DNA of 62,127 nucleotides from Porphyra umbilicalis (taxonomy: Eukaryota > Rhodophyta > Bangiophyceae > Bangiales > Bangiaceae). This document shows, one piece after another, positions 30,185 to 41,469 of the stretch. The stretch is taken from contig KV919155.1 in NCBI GenBank assembly GCA_002049455.2, positions 1-62,127 of the forward strand. The letters are read 5' to 3'. Within the stretch, counting starts at the first letter, position 1, and every line of letters begins with the position of its first letter. The translations under genes were made by a program, and so were the position numbers. The notes beneath the pieces were generated by a model. The model did no database searches and was not told the DNA's origin. It was given only the letters and a program-made list of their open reading frames with translations.

Positions 30185-32761
30185 CTAGCCGCTCTCGGCC
30201 CCAGAACCGTCCTCACAGTCGCGGTCACCATCGGAGCCGCTCGCGCTCGCACTCGAGTCATCAGAGTCGCTTGACGACGAGCGGCCGCCCTCCTCGCTGT
30301 CCTCTCCGTCGCTGCTTTCGCTGTCAACCCCCTCCCCATCGCTCGTCCCCTCGCCAATGGGCGCGCCGCTGCCCCCCACCTTGGCGCTCCGTGCGTCCTC
30401 GTCTTCCTCATCCACGCCAATCAGCGCCGCCCCCGCGCTGTAGTCGGCATTGTTGTCGATGTCGATGACGACACGGCTTGTGCGCGGCGCGACCGAGATG
30501 CCGTCGATCGCGCTGCCGTCGTCGTCGGCGGCGACAACACCTTTGGCGCCGTCATGCGTCGCCAAGTCCGTGACGTCGTTGGCGTGCGGGCGATGGTCGG
30601 CGCCTGGGATGAGGCTGGGCGCTCCATCGCGATGGGCCGGGGCGGGGGGGTTGGTTGACGCGGAGGTGGTGGTCTTGGTAGACTTGCGAGGGCGGGCCGT
30701 GGTCGAAGCCGAATTGGGCATCTTACGGACCGACGCGGGCAACGATGCGGCGGCAGGCGCCGTAAAGACGCACCGGCCAGCAGTGGTGCGTGTGACAATG
30801 TCCGGGTCGATCTCGTCGGTGATGAGGTAGCCGGCGTGCACCTTGTTGTCCTTGTGGTTCTTGGATAGGTGCTTGATGGACGCGGCGAACTCTTCGACCC
30901 AGTGCATGTACGCGCCGGTGTCGTTGCCGCCGCGGCGCCGAGAGCGCCGGCCGAGCGCAATCTCAAACTCATTGCGCGCAAAACTGGCGATCAACGCGTG
31001 GTGACCGACGACCATTTCAACGTGGCAGCGACTGCCGGCGGTCTTGCGCTTGACAATGCGGTCCCCGCCGCCGACCTTCAAGAACAAACTCTTGGCGGCT
31101 GCCACCACTGCTTTCTCGCCCTTCTCGGAGGTCAGGAAGCAATCGTTGGCCGACCACTTTTTCGCCTTGGACATGGGCATCGGGTTGTACTGGAAGCCGA
31201 GCACGTTGAAAAACGGCTTGACGATGAACTCACGGACCTGCGCCACGCAGTGGGGGACGGTGGAGTTGATGACCGACATGGGCCGCTTCTTGATGGGGTC
31301 GGCGCCCACGGTAGATGAAGAAAAGTAGATGCGGTTCATGAGGTAGTTGTTGGCGGCCTCGGCGTCCACGTCAAACTTGATCATGACCTGCTCGTGGATG
31401 GCGGCTGTCGTCATTTCCGCGTCCATCAGGACGTCACGAGAGTTGTGGGTCGTGGCGATCATGCGCTTCACCGCCGCGCGGATGGGGCGCCGCAACGACG
31501 CGGCCTCCATGTCGTTCTTGGGTGCCAGGTCCATGGCCACGGCGTTGGCATCGCCCACAACCACGACGGGCTTGTCGTCATGGCCACTGCTGCCGTCGCG
31601 CTCGCCGCCACGACGCCCGTCCCCGTCCTTGGCGCTGCCGTCCTTAGTGCTGCTGCCGTGCCGCCCCTCCTTGCGAGACCCCGAGCTACCGCCTCCCTTC
31701 TGCACCACCAAGCGCAAGGACGCGACCGCCATGGCCGTGCGCTCATTGCACTGCCCCTGGCCGTCGACGCGGGCTTCCAGGCGGTTGGTGTTGTCGCGCA
31801 GGTGCTCGACTTGAGCCGTGGACTTTCGAAGCGCCGCCCACAGCTCCTTGTTGCCCTTGCGCACGGCTTTGGCAACCTGGCCACTGACGAGCTTCCACGC
31901 CGCCACCTCCTCCGGCTTCTCGGCGGACGAATCGTTGCCGGACGACCCGTCGCTGTGGCGGCCTCCAGCCTCCTTTGCAGCCGCCGTCTTCTGCTTCTTT
32001 GCGCGTGGCGCCGTGACCACGGATGCAGCCGCCTTGACAGGGCTACGCTTGGTTCCGCCACGGGCGCGGCCACCCGTGGTGCGCTGACGCGGGGCGGGTG
32101 GCGCAGGGAACGGGGCGGCGAGGGAGGTGTGCTGCGACGTTGGCATCCCCTCAATCACGGCCGCTGCCGCCGCCGTTGCCGCCGTCTGCGCCTCCATATC
32201 GAATGAGGGCTGGAAAGGCACCGCCAGATACGACGCGACGCCAGAGTGGCGGCCTGGCGCGCAAAAGGCAGCTTCCTGCTGCGTTGGCGTCCAAGGCGCC
32301 CCCACCGGCGGCAGCGGCGATGCCACCCACGGAGCGACGCGTCCGGCTCCGGACGCCGCGCCGACAGCGTGCGCCGGCTCCGACACCGACGGGAGGGGCC
32401 ACGAATGATCGCCGGCGGCCGTCCTGCCGTGGGTGGCAATGGCTTGGGACCCGGGCAACGCGCTGTGAAGCTGCGGCGGCTCCGACGCGGTGGCGGCGGT
32501 GACGGCGGCGCTGGCAGCGACGGGGGCGGCGGCGGACGCGGCGGCGCCGGCAGAGAAGGGGGCGGCGGCGGACGCGGCCGCGCCGGCAGCGACGGGGGCG
32601 GCGGCGGTCGCGGCGGCGCCGCCGTTGGCACCTCGGCTGTACGAATGCCGGCCGTAACGCTTGTTCATGCGCCTCACGTGCTCCTCAATCGCCGCTGTGG
32701 ACTCTGGCGTCCCGGGCAGCGTAGACATCCGCGGGGGCATCGGTTTGGGAAACCGGTCCAT
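30185..32761 (-). CDS. 858-residue protein of unknown function in the transposon block
   Basis: An intact open frame. Residues ~1-280 are Ala-, Pro- and Ser-rich. Around 240-290 is a basic stretch (GGRARGGTKRSPVK, APRAKKQKTAAAK), likely a nuclear localisation signal. About 310-375 is a helical/coiled-coil-like stretch (AWKLVSGQVAKAVRKGNKEL, AQVEHLRDNTNRLEARVDG). About 430-690 looks globular: LRRPIRAAVKRMIATTHNSR, IKFDVDAEAANNYLMNRIYF, FFNVLGFQYNPMPMSKAKKW and HHALIASFARNEFEIALGRR. The C-terminus is Ser/Asp/Glu-rich and acidic. I do not recognise the fold. It lies between GGATGGG repeats and next to the Plavaka transposase, so it may be element-encoded (inference). Start at MDRFPKPMPPRM; an upstream ATG at 32830 is possible. 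Confidence 0.7.
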   Translation of the reverse strand: MDRFPKPMPPRMSTLPGTPESTAAIEEHVRRMNKRYGRHSYSRGANGGAAATAAAPVAAGAAASAAAPFSAGAAASAAAPVAASAAVTAATASEPPQLHSALPGSQAIATHGRTAAGDHSWPLPSVSEPAHAVGAASGAGRVAPWVASPLPPVGAPWTPTQQEAAFCAPGRHSGVASYLAVPFQPSFDMEAQTAATAAAAAVIEGMPTSQHTSLAAPFPAPPAPRQRTTGGRARGGTKRSPVKAAASVVTAPRAKKQKTAAAKEAGGRHSDGSSGNDSSAEKPEEVAAWKLVSGQVAKAVRKGNKELWAALRKSTAQVEHLRDNTNRLEARVDGQGQCNERTAMAVASLRLVVQKGGGSSGSRKEGRHGSSTKDGSAKDGDGRRGGERDGSSGHDDKPVVVVGDANAVAMDLAPKNDMEAASLRRPIRAAVKRMIATTHNSRDVLMDAEMTTAAIHEQVMIKFDVDAEAANNYLMNRIYFSSSTVGADPIKKRPMSVINSTVPHCVAQVREFIVKPFFNVLGFQYNPMPMSKAKKWSANDCFLTSEKGEKAVVAAAKSLFLKVGGGDRIVKRKTAGSRCHVEMVVGHHALIASFARNEFEIALGRRSRRRGGNDTGAYMHWVEEFAASIKHLSKNHKDNKVHAGYLITDEIDPDIVTRTTAGRCVFTAPAAASLPASVRKMPNSASTTARPRKSTKTTTSASTNPPAPAHRDGAPSLIPGADHRPHANDVTDLATHDGAKGVVAADDDGSAIDGISVAPRTSRVVIDIDNNADYSAGAALIGVDEEDEDARSAKVGGSGAPIGEGTSDGEGVDSESSDGEDSEEGGRSSSSDSDDSSASASGSDGDRDCEDGSGAESG

Positions 32762-35046
32762 GGTGAAAAAGGTGTCGTAGGTTGGGGGTGTGGGCAGTGG
32801 GTGGTTGTGGGTCACAAAGACAAAGCACACACGAAGGAGGTGGGGGTGGGAGCATGGAGAAAGACGAGCCGACGCGGTGCGCTCGAGTCAGCAGTGGGTA
32901 CGGGGCTGGGTGTGCACAAGCCAACACGCTGGTCACGCTCACACTCTCGCGCTTATGTACCATTACGCGGCCTCAAAAGAGCCAGCTAGGTGCGTGCAGC
33001 TGACCCACGCGTGCTCCGCCGACACACGCGCACTGGTCCCGCGCGGCCGTCGATGGAGGTGTGGCCCGGGCCGGCCGCCGTCACCGTCTCTCGCGGCGCC
33101 GCCGCGAGCGGCCGAGAGAGTGTCTGAAGGTGAGGGAAACAGTTCCCATCCGCGCAAAAGCAGTCGAGAGCCAAAGCAAACGGCACAGAAGGGCGCGTGG
33201 GGAGGGGGCGCATACGTGCATCGTCCGTGAGTACCGGGAGAAAGCGCGCGCAGCTGTGCAGCGCGGCAAAATAGGAAACACAAACCGCACATGCAGGGGC
33301 ACACAGACGGGGGGACTGGCGCGTCTTGGGAGGGGTCGAAATGGGGCAGATCCAGGTGGGGAGGCCTCAGGCGTACCTCTACGAAGGGGTGTGGGTGTGG
33401 AGCGCTCGGATAAAGAACGGCCGGAAAACACAGAGGCAGCGCTCCCTAAACGAGAGGCCAAAGGGCCGCATGGTCTGTGTGATGCGTAGGGGGCGTCGAC
33501 GGCGTGCGCACCGAAGCACGACCGGAAAAAGATGGCAAGCAAAAAGAGGATACAAGAACGTGGCAGATACCTTCCGGCCCCGCCCTGTGGGAGCGGGCAA
33601 CACTTGTCAGGCACGTACTAGTTTAGCGGATACTCCGCGACGCCGCTTCTGCCGGTGCCAGGAGCGGGTTAGGCCGCTTTGCGATCCGCTTGGGGGGAAC
33701 TCGGCATCGTCAGTTTGGAGAGCATCGCTGGATGCAGCGTCGGGAGAGTGGAGGTGAGGGGGGTTGCCGTGGGGCCCAAGCCGCAGCGTCGCCGCACTTC
33801 GGCACCAACAAAGGCGCCACTCGACGGCCGTGCAGCGATCGATCGACGAGGAGCGAAGTCGCACTTGAAAAAAAAGTGGTACTTGAAGAGTCATGAGACA
33901 AGAAAATTATTGGCCACGATCAAGTGCGCACGAGAGTGTACCAGTGCGGCCACCCAGGCGATAGCACTCTTGCTCCGAAAATTTTATGTATTTGATTTGG
34001 GTTGTCCGACGAAAGACTTGTGGCGCTCGATCCGATGTAGTGGGCTTTGCTCCTGTCGGACCGCGCTCGCCAGTCGAATCGCGCGCACTTCTCGCCGATC
34101 CTTCCCATCCAGACCCTCGTGGATGGGACCTGTGGTCGTCGGCCACCTCTTGTGCTTTGGCTGCTAGTCTCCGTGTCGCGTCTTGGCGTGACAGAGACTG
34201 TCACGGACCGCTGCCGCCCCTCCGTTCGTTGACCACCCCTGGTTCCCGCAATGGCCGTGTCAGCTATTCGCTGGTGTGCGGATGGCTCCAAACTAGTTCT
34301 TGGGCCTCCGGTTGCTCTGGGGCATGTCCTGCCTCCGCCCGGACCAACCCAGGTGCCTACCCGGACCCACTGTTCATGCAGTGCGCAGCCCATGCGCTGG
34401 CCGCGGTGTGGGCATGCTCCAACGTCGGGTCCTATCAGTTGTGTTTTGCTGAATGTGGCGTGTCTTGAGTGACCTCGTTTGGGGCGCGTATCCGGCTGCG
34501 AGTGGTCTTGTTGGGCGTGCAGCGTCGGACCGCTGATGGGTTAACATGGGCTATGGTAGCGGCTTGGCACAAACTACGGTAGTTCGATGTATGAGCTTGG
34601 GACGCTGACCGGGAACGTCGCGCTGTCCTTTCTCCGCCCAGCGCTCGTGCCAGTCAGGGCTGTGTGCTGGACAATTCTGCAACGACCCCTGCGCCGCGCA
34701 CGGCAGCACTTGCGCCTCGGCGGCGTGCACCGCCGTCTGTTCCCCGTGTACCGCACTATCGACGCCCACACGAGCCGCAGACCGTTTCTCATGAACCGTA
34801 CGCTTCCATGGGCTTGACGTTGTACGTGTGCACTTGGTGGTGGCGGGGTATCATCAAGCCAGGCGCGTGCGCGGTGACCAGGCTCGCAGAGGTGCGCGTC
34901 AGCAGCGATTGCGCTGTGTTGTACTCAAAAGTTCATGTGCTAACTCTCGCGGCTGTCGTATGTACGAAACGTTCTCTGCTGCGTGCGTCTACCAACTCAT
35001 TCTCGTGCTCCTCTCCTTTTCTTTTTGCAAAACTCAGTCGTGCATC
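32762..35046. other. Intergenic between the 858-aa ORF and the Plavaka transposase
   Basis: The two genes are divergent, so this is their shared 5' region. No gene is recognised. A search by eye for terminal inverted repeats bounding the transposase in this stretch found none. Confidence 0.45.
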
Positions 35047-38000
35047 ATGTCGGACACTCCACCGACGCAGCCATTTCTCGTCTGTGACTGTGGCTACATA
35101 ACGGAATTTCTCGCTACTCTGAGACGGCACCAGTACACGTTCCACGATGGTTTGGTTGGTCACCACACGCAGCTGCCTCGGCGGCCACCCCGCAATGAGT
35201 CGGCACGGAGCCGTCGCTGTGCGCGCGGGCAAGGGGGCGCGACCGCGCCCCGTGCTCGTGCAGCCGACGGCAACGTTGTGGATGACGAGTCCGACGAGCC
35301 GTCCACCCCACCCTCCACGGGCTCGCCGACAGCTTCGTCCGACACGGCGTCCACCTCGGACAGCGCTGTGGAGTCACAACTCCGTACTCTGTTGGAGCTG
35401 ACCCGTGTTTGGGTGCCCCCCACTCACGGTGGTGGGGCCGCAGCGGATGCGATTCCCGAGTACCTGTATTCGTCGGTGGGGCTTCATGTAAGAGCCCTGT
35501 ATGAGGCCCTTGGCGACGCGGTCCGCGGCGAGCCCCTCGTCCATCGCCGAAAGCGCGCCAAATTCGGGCGCTTCAACACCATCCGGCTGAGAGCATTGCA
35601 GCGGTTTGTCCTCCAAGCTGGTGGAGCGGGTCTTTCAGAGAAAGACCAGCAGTTCTTGTACGAGTTCCTCGACGTCTGGGACGGCACAAAGGCCGGCATG
35701 GCGGAGGACGCCGGCCATCACGCGACGCTGCGGGAAACGTTCCCTTCCGTTAAGGCATTCAAAGATGCGTTGCGTGATGACCTGGACGACGCCGCCCTCG
35801 GAGCGGGTTGGAAAAAGGTCAAGCTCGTGGAAGGTGGCGTGCCGTACGAGGCCTACTTCCGTGACGTCTTGCAAGTCATCCGCAAGCTGATCAAAAGGAA
35901 GGGCGGTAGCATTCAGCTGTGGAGCGGGCCATTGGGGCCGGCACCGCTCGACGACAAGCGCGAGACGCCTATGGACGGGGAGGCGTTCAAGATATGCGAG
36001 CAGCTCGTCATGGGCAACACGGAGGAGCTCGCGTGCGTCCTCGGCCTGCACGTGTACTCTGACAGCAGCCAGCTGTCGTGGTCTGGCGGTATGTTCCAAT
36101 GCGTGTGTTACGGTGTGTCATATCTGGATCGTTTTGCCCATGTCGTCTTGTTGCACGCCACTTGAGTGCCGTACGCTGTGTGCCCTCTGCTCACTGGACC
36201 CCCTCGTTCCTTTGCTCCATGGCTTTGCATCCCGTAGCGCACAAGCTGTACCCTATTCGTGTACGCTTGGTCAATGATTTGTCAAGCTGCGTCGAGTGGG
36301 TTACCGTGGCGTATGTCCCCATTGTTCGTAAGCTGCAGGAGCCGGGGGCTGATGAGAGAGCTCGAATTAGGCGGTGCGGCATCCTGCAGCGCGTCATTTA
36401 TGCCGCCTTTACGCAAGTCATTGGCCGCAGCCACATTGGCTTTCGCGTCAAGGTTAATGGCCAGAGGGCTCGTGCCTTCCCTCGCGTGCTGCTGTACCTG
36501 TGCGACCAGCCGGAGGAGAGAGCAGTTCTGGGATTGAAAGGTGGCCAGTGCGCGCATCCGTGCACGTCGTGCATGGCCAAGATCGAGGTGCTTGGCGCGC
36601 CCGAGGCGGTTGGCGCGGAGCGCCGTGACGTCATCAATACTGTCAACAACCAGGTCGAGGCGTATGAGCACACGCGGCGCCAACGCCGGAGGCAGCGACG
36701 ATTAGCGCTGGGTGCGTTTGACTCAACATCTGGCGGCGTGCCGGCGCTTGCCGGCATGGCCGGCCTCGGCACCGCACCGCTCCTGCTATACAACATGATT
36801 GGGTTCGATGTCCTCCATGTACGTGAGCCTCCTTCTCTGGTGACGGGCGTGTATGATCCACCGCGGTGATGAGTGCATGCCCCTGACTTGTGTATGTCAT
36901 TGGTTTCTTCTTGTGTATCCAACCCTGCTGTGTACGTCTTTCCTCATGCGTCCATCTTTGTGTCACAGGTCATGGACCTCGGCGTCACGCGGATGCTGGT
37001 GCATCGCCTCGTCCGCGTTTTTCCGTACTTGTGCAAGGGGAAGAAGCCCCCTGCCGGATCGGGAACCGCCACGCGGCGGGCTGCATTCAAGCGTTTGTTG
37101 CGCCTCGGTCGACGGAGCAAAGCTTGTAGGACACCACCAGGGTACGTGAAGCCCTATCTCTAGTCCTCTACTCTTGGCCCGCGACCGTCGTCGGTAAGAG
37201 TCGGTTGTGCATCGAAGGTATGGTGATGTGTGCAACTGTGTCTGACCACTCTACCATTGACATTCCTGCTTCTTTTCACACGTCTCTTTCTATCTGTTAC
37301 GTAGGTACATCGTCCGAGCCAACGAGAAGCAGGCCGTCTTCACTGGGAAGCAGCAGAGAGATGGCGTGGCCATCCTTCCGTTTCTAGTCGCCGGTCTCTT
37401 TGGCCCGCTAGGGGACGACAACGGAAGCGGGGCGTTTGAGGCCGAGCGCGCGGCGGAGCGCGCGGTGGCAGAGGATGGGATGGACGCGACGGGATACGAG
37501 GCCGACTGCGACGATGAGGCTGCCAAGGTGGGAAAGGACTTTGTCTTCGATTGGGAGGCCTATCACAGCGCATGGGGGGAAACGCCCGTGCAAGTCGCCG
37601 TCACGTCGATGTTTGCGGAGTATGCTGCGCTGTACGCGCGCATCGCCGGGCGCACTACCTCAGCTGTGCCGCCGCCGATGACAATGACAAGAGGCCTCGA
37701 CATTGGCCAGCAGGCCACCAACTTTGTGAACAAGTTCGTCACGCCCATTCTGGGTCACATTGCGTCAGTCAAGGTGCACAAGGTGCTCTGCCACGTCGCC
37801 GACGCGGTGCGGTGGCACGGCAACCTGCAGAACGGCAACACTGCCGTCAATGAGAGCGGTCACAAGATGGACAAGGCGCACTACATCCGCACAAACAAAG
37901 ATGGCCGCACGTTCACCCGTCAGCTGGTGCGGCACGCCCATGGCGCTCGGGGAATACTCTCTCGTCACGCAAAGGACGATGGTGACGCCGCCGCAGCTTG

Positions 38001-38721
38001 GAAGGCCGGGCAGGAGCGGCGCGCAGCTGCACGGGGCACCAATGCGACCGACGAGCGAAACGACGGGTCATGTGCGGACGGTGGGACGCCAGCCGTCGGC
38101 ACGACTGCCGGAGCCGAGCAGGTGCGGAAGCGGAAGCGCCGGGTGTACAACGTCGCCAACGTGTCCGTCAGGGACTTGGCGGCGCGGCCAGACTTGGCCA
38201 ACGTCGGAGCTCTCTTACGTATGGCGGCGCATCGCAATGTGCGCGTCACGACGCGCACTTCCATACAAGCACGCTTTGATTGTGGGACGCTTGTGCGGCA
38301 GCACCTACGAGCGACCGAGGAGTACCTCGGTGCGCCGTGGTATGACGCAGTGTTGTATCACCCCGGTGGCGACGACTCGCGTGTGTGCGTCGGCGAGCTC
38401 CGCGCCATTGTGAGGGGGCCCAAGGGAGACGCGGTCGTCTTGATTGCGATGGAGAGCGTACCGTCTGAGCCATTGTGTCCTTTTGTGGCGCGCGGATGCG
38501 TGCGCCTCAAGTGGCGCATCGCGGAAGGTGCATCTGACCTGACTCTGCGGCTCGTGCCCGTGGACCACGTCAAACGGCTGGCGTTCGTCGTCCCCGACTT
38601 TGCGGACCTCGCCGCTCGTCGAGGCGTGAATGCAGACCTCCCTGCAATTGACGGCCCCCTTCAAGAGCGCCTAGACATGCGCTATTTTCTCAACGTGTTC
38701 TTTCCTTGGGACGCCAAGTAA
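35047..38721 (+). CDS. Plavaka-type (CACTA/Tnp2-like) transposase, four exons, intact
   Basis: Exons 35047-36088, 36238-36818, 36969-37141 and 37305-38721 join into 3213 nt, 1070 residues, with no frame break. Introns of 149, 150 and 163 nt start GTATGT or GTACGT and end TAG or CAG. The N-terminus has a zinc-finger-like CDCGYITEFLATLRRHQYTF-H. The core has LHVYSDSSQLSWSGA-HKLYPI, VAYVPIVRKLQE, RVLLYLCDQPEERAVLGLKG, then QCAHPCTSCMAKIEV and LLYNMIGFDVLHVMDLGVTR. The C-terminal exon has HWNTAV-like GNTAVNESGHKMDKAHYIRT. The arrangement matches fungal/algal Plavaka and plant Tnp2 transposases, which cut and paste DNA in the nucleus. Start chosen at MSDTPPTQPFLVCDC. An intact, spliced gene implies recent or present activity. 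Confidence 0.8.
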
Positions 38722-39690
38722 AAGCTATCTTGTTCCTGGCACACCTTGTGAGACTCCGTGACACCACGGGCACCGCAAACCGAGCTGGGCGCCGGCGTGC
38801 GCCGACGGCCGCCGCAGTCATTCCGCAGGCAACGGGGGGGACGTGCCCTTCCCACAATCACGGAACAGCCACCGCCGCCGCCGCTGCTCCCCCCTCCGCC
38901 ACCCCCCCTCCGACGTCCCGCTCTCCGAGACCCCCCCTGCACCGCTCCCCCCTCTGCCGCCCCCCCTCCAACGTCCCGCGCTCAGACACCTCCCGCTCCA
39001 TCGCGCCCTCCTAAGCCCGCCCCCCCGTCGGCCTCCGGCACCCCCGCCGCATCCATCGCCGCCGCTGTTGCCCGAGGTAGTATGTCGAGGCCGCCCTGTT
39101 GATGGCAGCGGCACCACAGGCACCGCGCGGCCGTCACAGGTATGTCGCGTCGTGAGCGACGGCGGCGGCGGCGTCCGATTCGACCGGGATCACCGCTGCC
39201 GCCGCTGGTGCCGCGGCCCCTGTCTGCACCGCCTCCGCACTCACCCCAACGGCGGCCGCTGGTTTCGTCCGGGTGGCGACTGTGGCCCCCGCGCCGTCGG
39301 GCTGGGACGCCACCGATTCGCCATCGGCGACGGCGGCGCCTGGACATCTGGCCGGCGTCGCCGCCGTCGCCGCGGCTGCTGCCCGGTGCGCCTCGAACCC
39401 GCCGGCTGTCCAATCTGGTACTCTCGGCGCCGCACTCTCTCGACGATCGGGACGCATACCGTCTAGGGCGACTTGCTGGACGCCGCTCGCCTGTCTATGG
39501 CGGTGGCCGTGGCGGCGGCGATGGAGGGGGGCGGCGCCAACCGTCGAAGTGGGGGTCCGCACCTGCGGAGGTGGGCACGGCAGGTCGCCAAGCTCCTGCC
39601 CGAGAGGCGAAGACGGCGAGCTGCCCGCAGTCTTCTGTAAGCCACGGGAACAGCAAGGATGACTTTTTGACCCGGGTCAGCCCACCTGTG
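38722..39690. other. 3' flank of the transposase, unrecognised
   Basis: C-rich (38870-39060) then mixed. A minus-strand Ala/Val-rich frame (39134-39562, ending VAHDATYL) is open but unrecognised. No inverted terminal repeat matching the other side of the transposase was found by eye. Confidence 0.4.
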
Positions 39691-39960
39691 CTGGCCCAAT
39701 CATGTGACACACACGCTCCGCGGTGGTGAGCGAGGCAGGGAAGAAACGGCTATGAGGCACATTCTGTGTGTGAGTCGCTGTCTTGGGCGGGACCCAAAAG
39801 CCCATCCAAAACACGTTTGGATGGGGAATCGGGGGTCTACCAGAGCGGCCAAAAACGCCCATCCAAATGGCGTTTGGATGGGCGATGGGCTTGGATGGGC
39901 TTGGATGGGGCAGTCGGGGAGCGGTGACGATGCTGGAAACAGCCTAGAGTGTTCGAGTGT
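39691..39960. repeat. Dispersed GGATGGG-rich repeat, copy 3
   Basis: Starts TGGCCCAATCATGTGACACA, has AAGAAACGGCTATGAGGCAC, palindromic CCATCC...GGATGG segments and GGCTTGGATGGGCTTGGATG. It ends GACGATGCTGGAAACAGCC followed by TAGAGTGTTCGAGTG. The left two thirds match copy 2a; the end matches the fragment at 26862-26885 on the other strand. Confidence 0.75.
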
Positions 39961-40695
39961 TTTACCGTGTACGAGGAGCGAGCGAGGAGCGGACAGATGT
40001 GTGACCCGATGCCAAATCATCGGACCCTTCAGTGAGGTCCCGTGGCCCCAGCCGTTCTGTCAACTCTTTGCCATACTGTGCCAAAGTACTGGACCGTTTG
40101 GGCATACCTCGCTAGCGACAGGGCGCTGTGCTGGCCTGTGCAACGGGTCTCCAGCCTCTTGCTTTGAGAGCACTGTTTGCAACTCGATGTCTGGATTGGG
40201 GCACGCCGTGGAGGACCCTCTGCTGACAATTGTTTGCGCGAGGCGGGACCGAAACGGGACCTCGGCGTGTGGCGCACCGCCTTGTCGTCAGCCTGCTGCA
40301 GTCGTGTGGCCTTCCTTGTCATTGTCACGGCGACTTGGCACAAGCGGGGGACACTCGGGCGGGGCCCCAGCAGTTGCACCCCAAACGGGCGAACGTGCAG
40401 CAGGCCGCGTCCACGACCAGCGCACGGTGTGACCACCAGCGCACGGTGTGCGCTGGTGCGTCTTTTCCAGTGGCACCAGCAACACGCGAGGCGCAAGCAC
40501 CTCCACGCACAAGAAGCGGCGGTTGAGGAGCGTGCGTGCACTGTGACACTGGACGCATTCTTTCCATCGGTGCAGCACCGCTCCCTTACGGCGAGCAGTT
40601 CGTCCGTTCATCCCTTCACTGCGCGTGACTGTACCCCCCCCCCCCCCCCCGCTCCCGCCTCCATCCCGAGCTCGTCGCTCACTCCCTCCCGGACC
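39961..40695. other. 5' region of tetraspanin-like B
   Basis: No gene. ACCAGCGCACGGTGTG occurs twice (40416-40431, 40435-40450), and 40434-40458 is an inverted repeat CACCAGCGCAC...GTGCGCTGGTG with an 11-bp stem, plausibly a regulatory site. A C-rich tract lies at 40634-40650 before the ATG at 40696. Confidence 0.5.
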
Positions 40696-41469
40696 ATGGG
40701 TCGCGGTGCCGCCCGGGACGCAGAGAGCGCTTACGGCGACACCGCCGCGCGGAGCAACAAGCTTGGGGGTTTCTTTGGCTCCCTTCACATACTCTTTGCG
40801 GTGCTGACGATTGCCGCGGGCGTAGCGCTGATTGCGACCGGGTCTTGGGCCATTGCCAACCAGAAGGATGCCGGCTACGGCACCCTCGATTGGCAAGGGT
40901 CCTACCTCGCCGCCAGCGTCTACCTGGGCATCGTCGCTGTGGTGGTCGGCGCCTCGCTGATCTTCCTCGCCATCATTGGCATGCTCGCCATTGGCCAAGG
41001 CTGCTGCTCCCTCATTTCCGCCATCATTTACGTGCTTGCCATGATCGTGCTGGTTGTGGCGACGGCCTTTGCGGCGGCCGTCCTGTTGACCCTCGCCGAG
41101 GGCGGCATCGAACGCGGCGACACGCGCACCTTTTTCAACGACGTGTGGACGGAAACCGTCGCCGAATTCCCGCTGTCGGCGTGTGAGGTCGAGCGCGAGT
41201 TCCAGTGCCGCGGCTTTTCCAACAACCAGTGTGAAGGCTGCGACTCGGCCGCCATTGTGGCGGGCAACTGCGAGGCGAGCCAACTTCGTGCGTGTCCCGA
41301 CTGCACGTCGCTGCCGAGTGCGGACGACTTCACGTCGAAGGGGTGCTACGATTTGATCTACCCGAGCCTCCAACGCGTCGTGCGACCGGTGGGCATCACC
41401 GCGGCGATCGCCGCGGGCATCAGTGGGTTGGGGCTCATCTTCTTTATGTTTGCTCGGTGCTGTGCTTGA
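40696..41469 (+). CDS. Tetraspanin-like four-TM membrane protein B
   Basis: A 257-residue paralogue of the protein at 2279-3049. Four TM segments: SLHILFAVLTIAAGVALIAT; ASVYLGIVAVVVGASLIFLA; ISAIIYVLAMIVLVVATAFA; and GITAAIAAGISGLGLIFFMF. The large loop has TRTFFNDVW, CEVEREFQCRGF, QCEGC and in total eight cysteines. Conserved between the paralogues are TRTFF, the Q-C-R-G-F core, the C-x-G-C pair, GCY and RPVGITAA. The classic CCG of tetraspanins is replaced by QCRG. The C-terminus ends RCCA, and juxtamembrane cysteines like these are often palmitoylated (inference). ATG context is ACCATGG after a C-rich leader. Intact, single exon. Confidence 0.82.
   Translation: MGRGAARDAESAYGDTAARSNKLGGFFGSLHILFAVLTIAAGVALIATGSWAIANQKDAGYGTLDWQGSYLAASVYLGIVAVVVGASLIFLAIIGMLAIGQGCCSLISAIIYVLAMIVLVVATAFAAAVLLTLAEGGIERGDTRTFFNDVWTETVAEFPLSACEVEREFQCRGFSNNQCEGCDSAAIVAGNCEASQLRACPDCTSLPSADDFTSKGCYDLIYPSLQRVVRPVGITAAIAAGISGLGLIFFMFARCCA

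Noticed and set aside
32762..40100. Terminal inverted repeats bounding the Plavaka element
   Set aside because: No convincing pair was found by eye on the two sides, so the element ends are left undefined.
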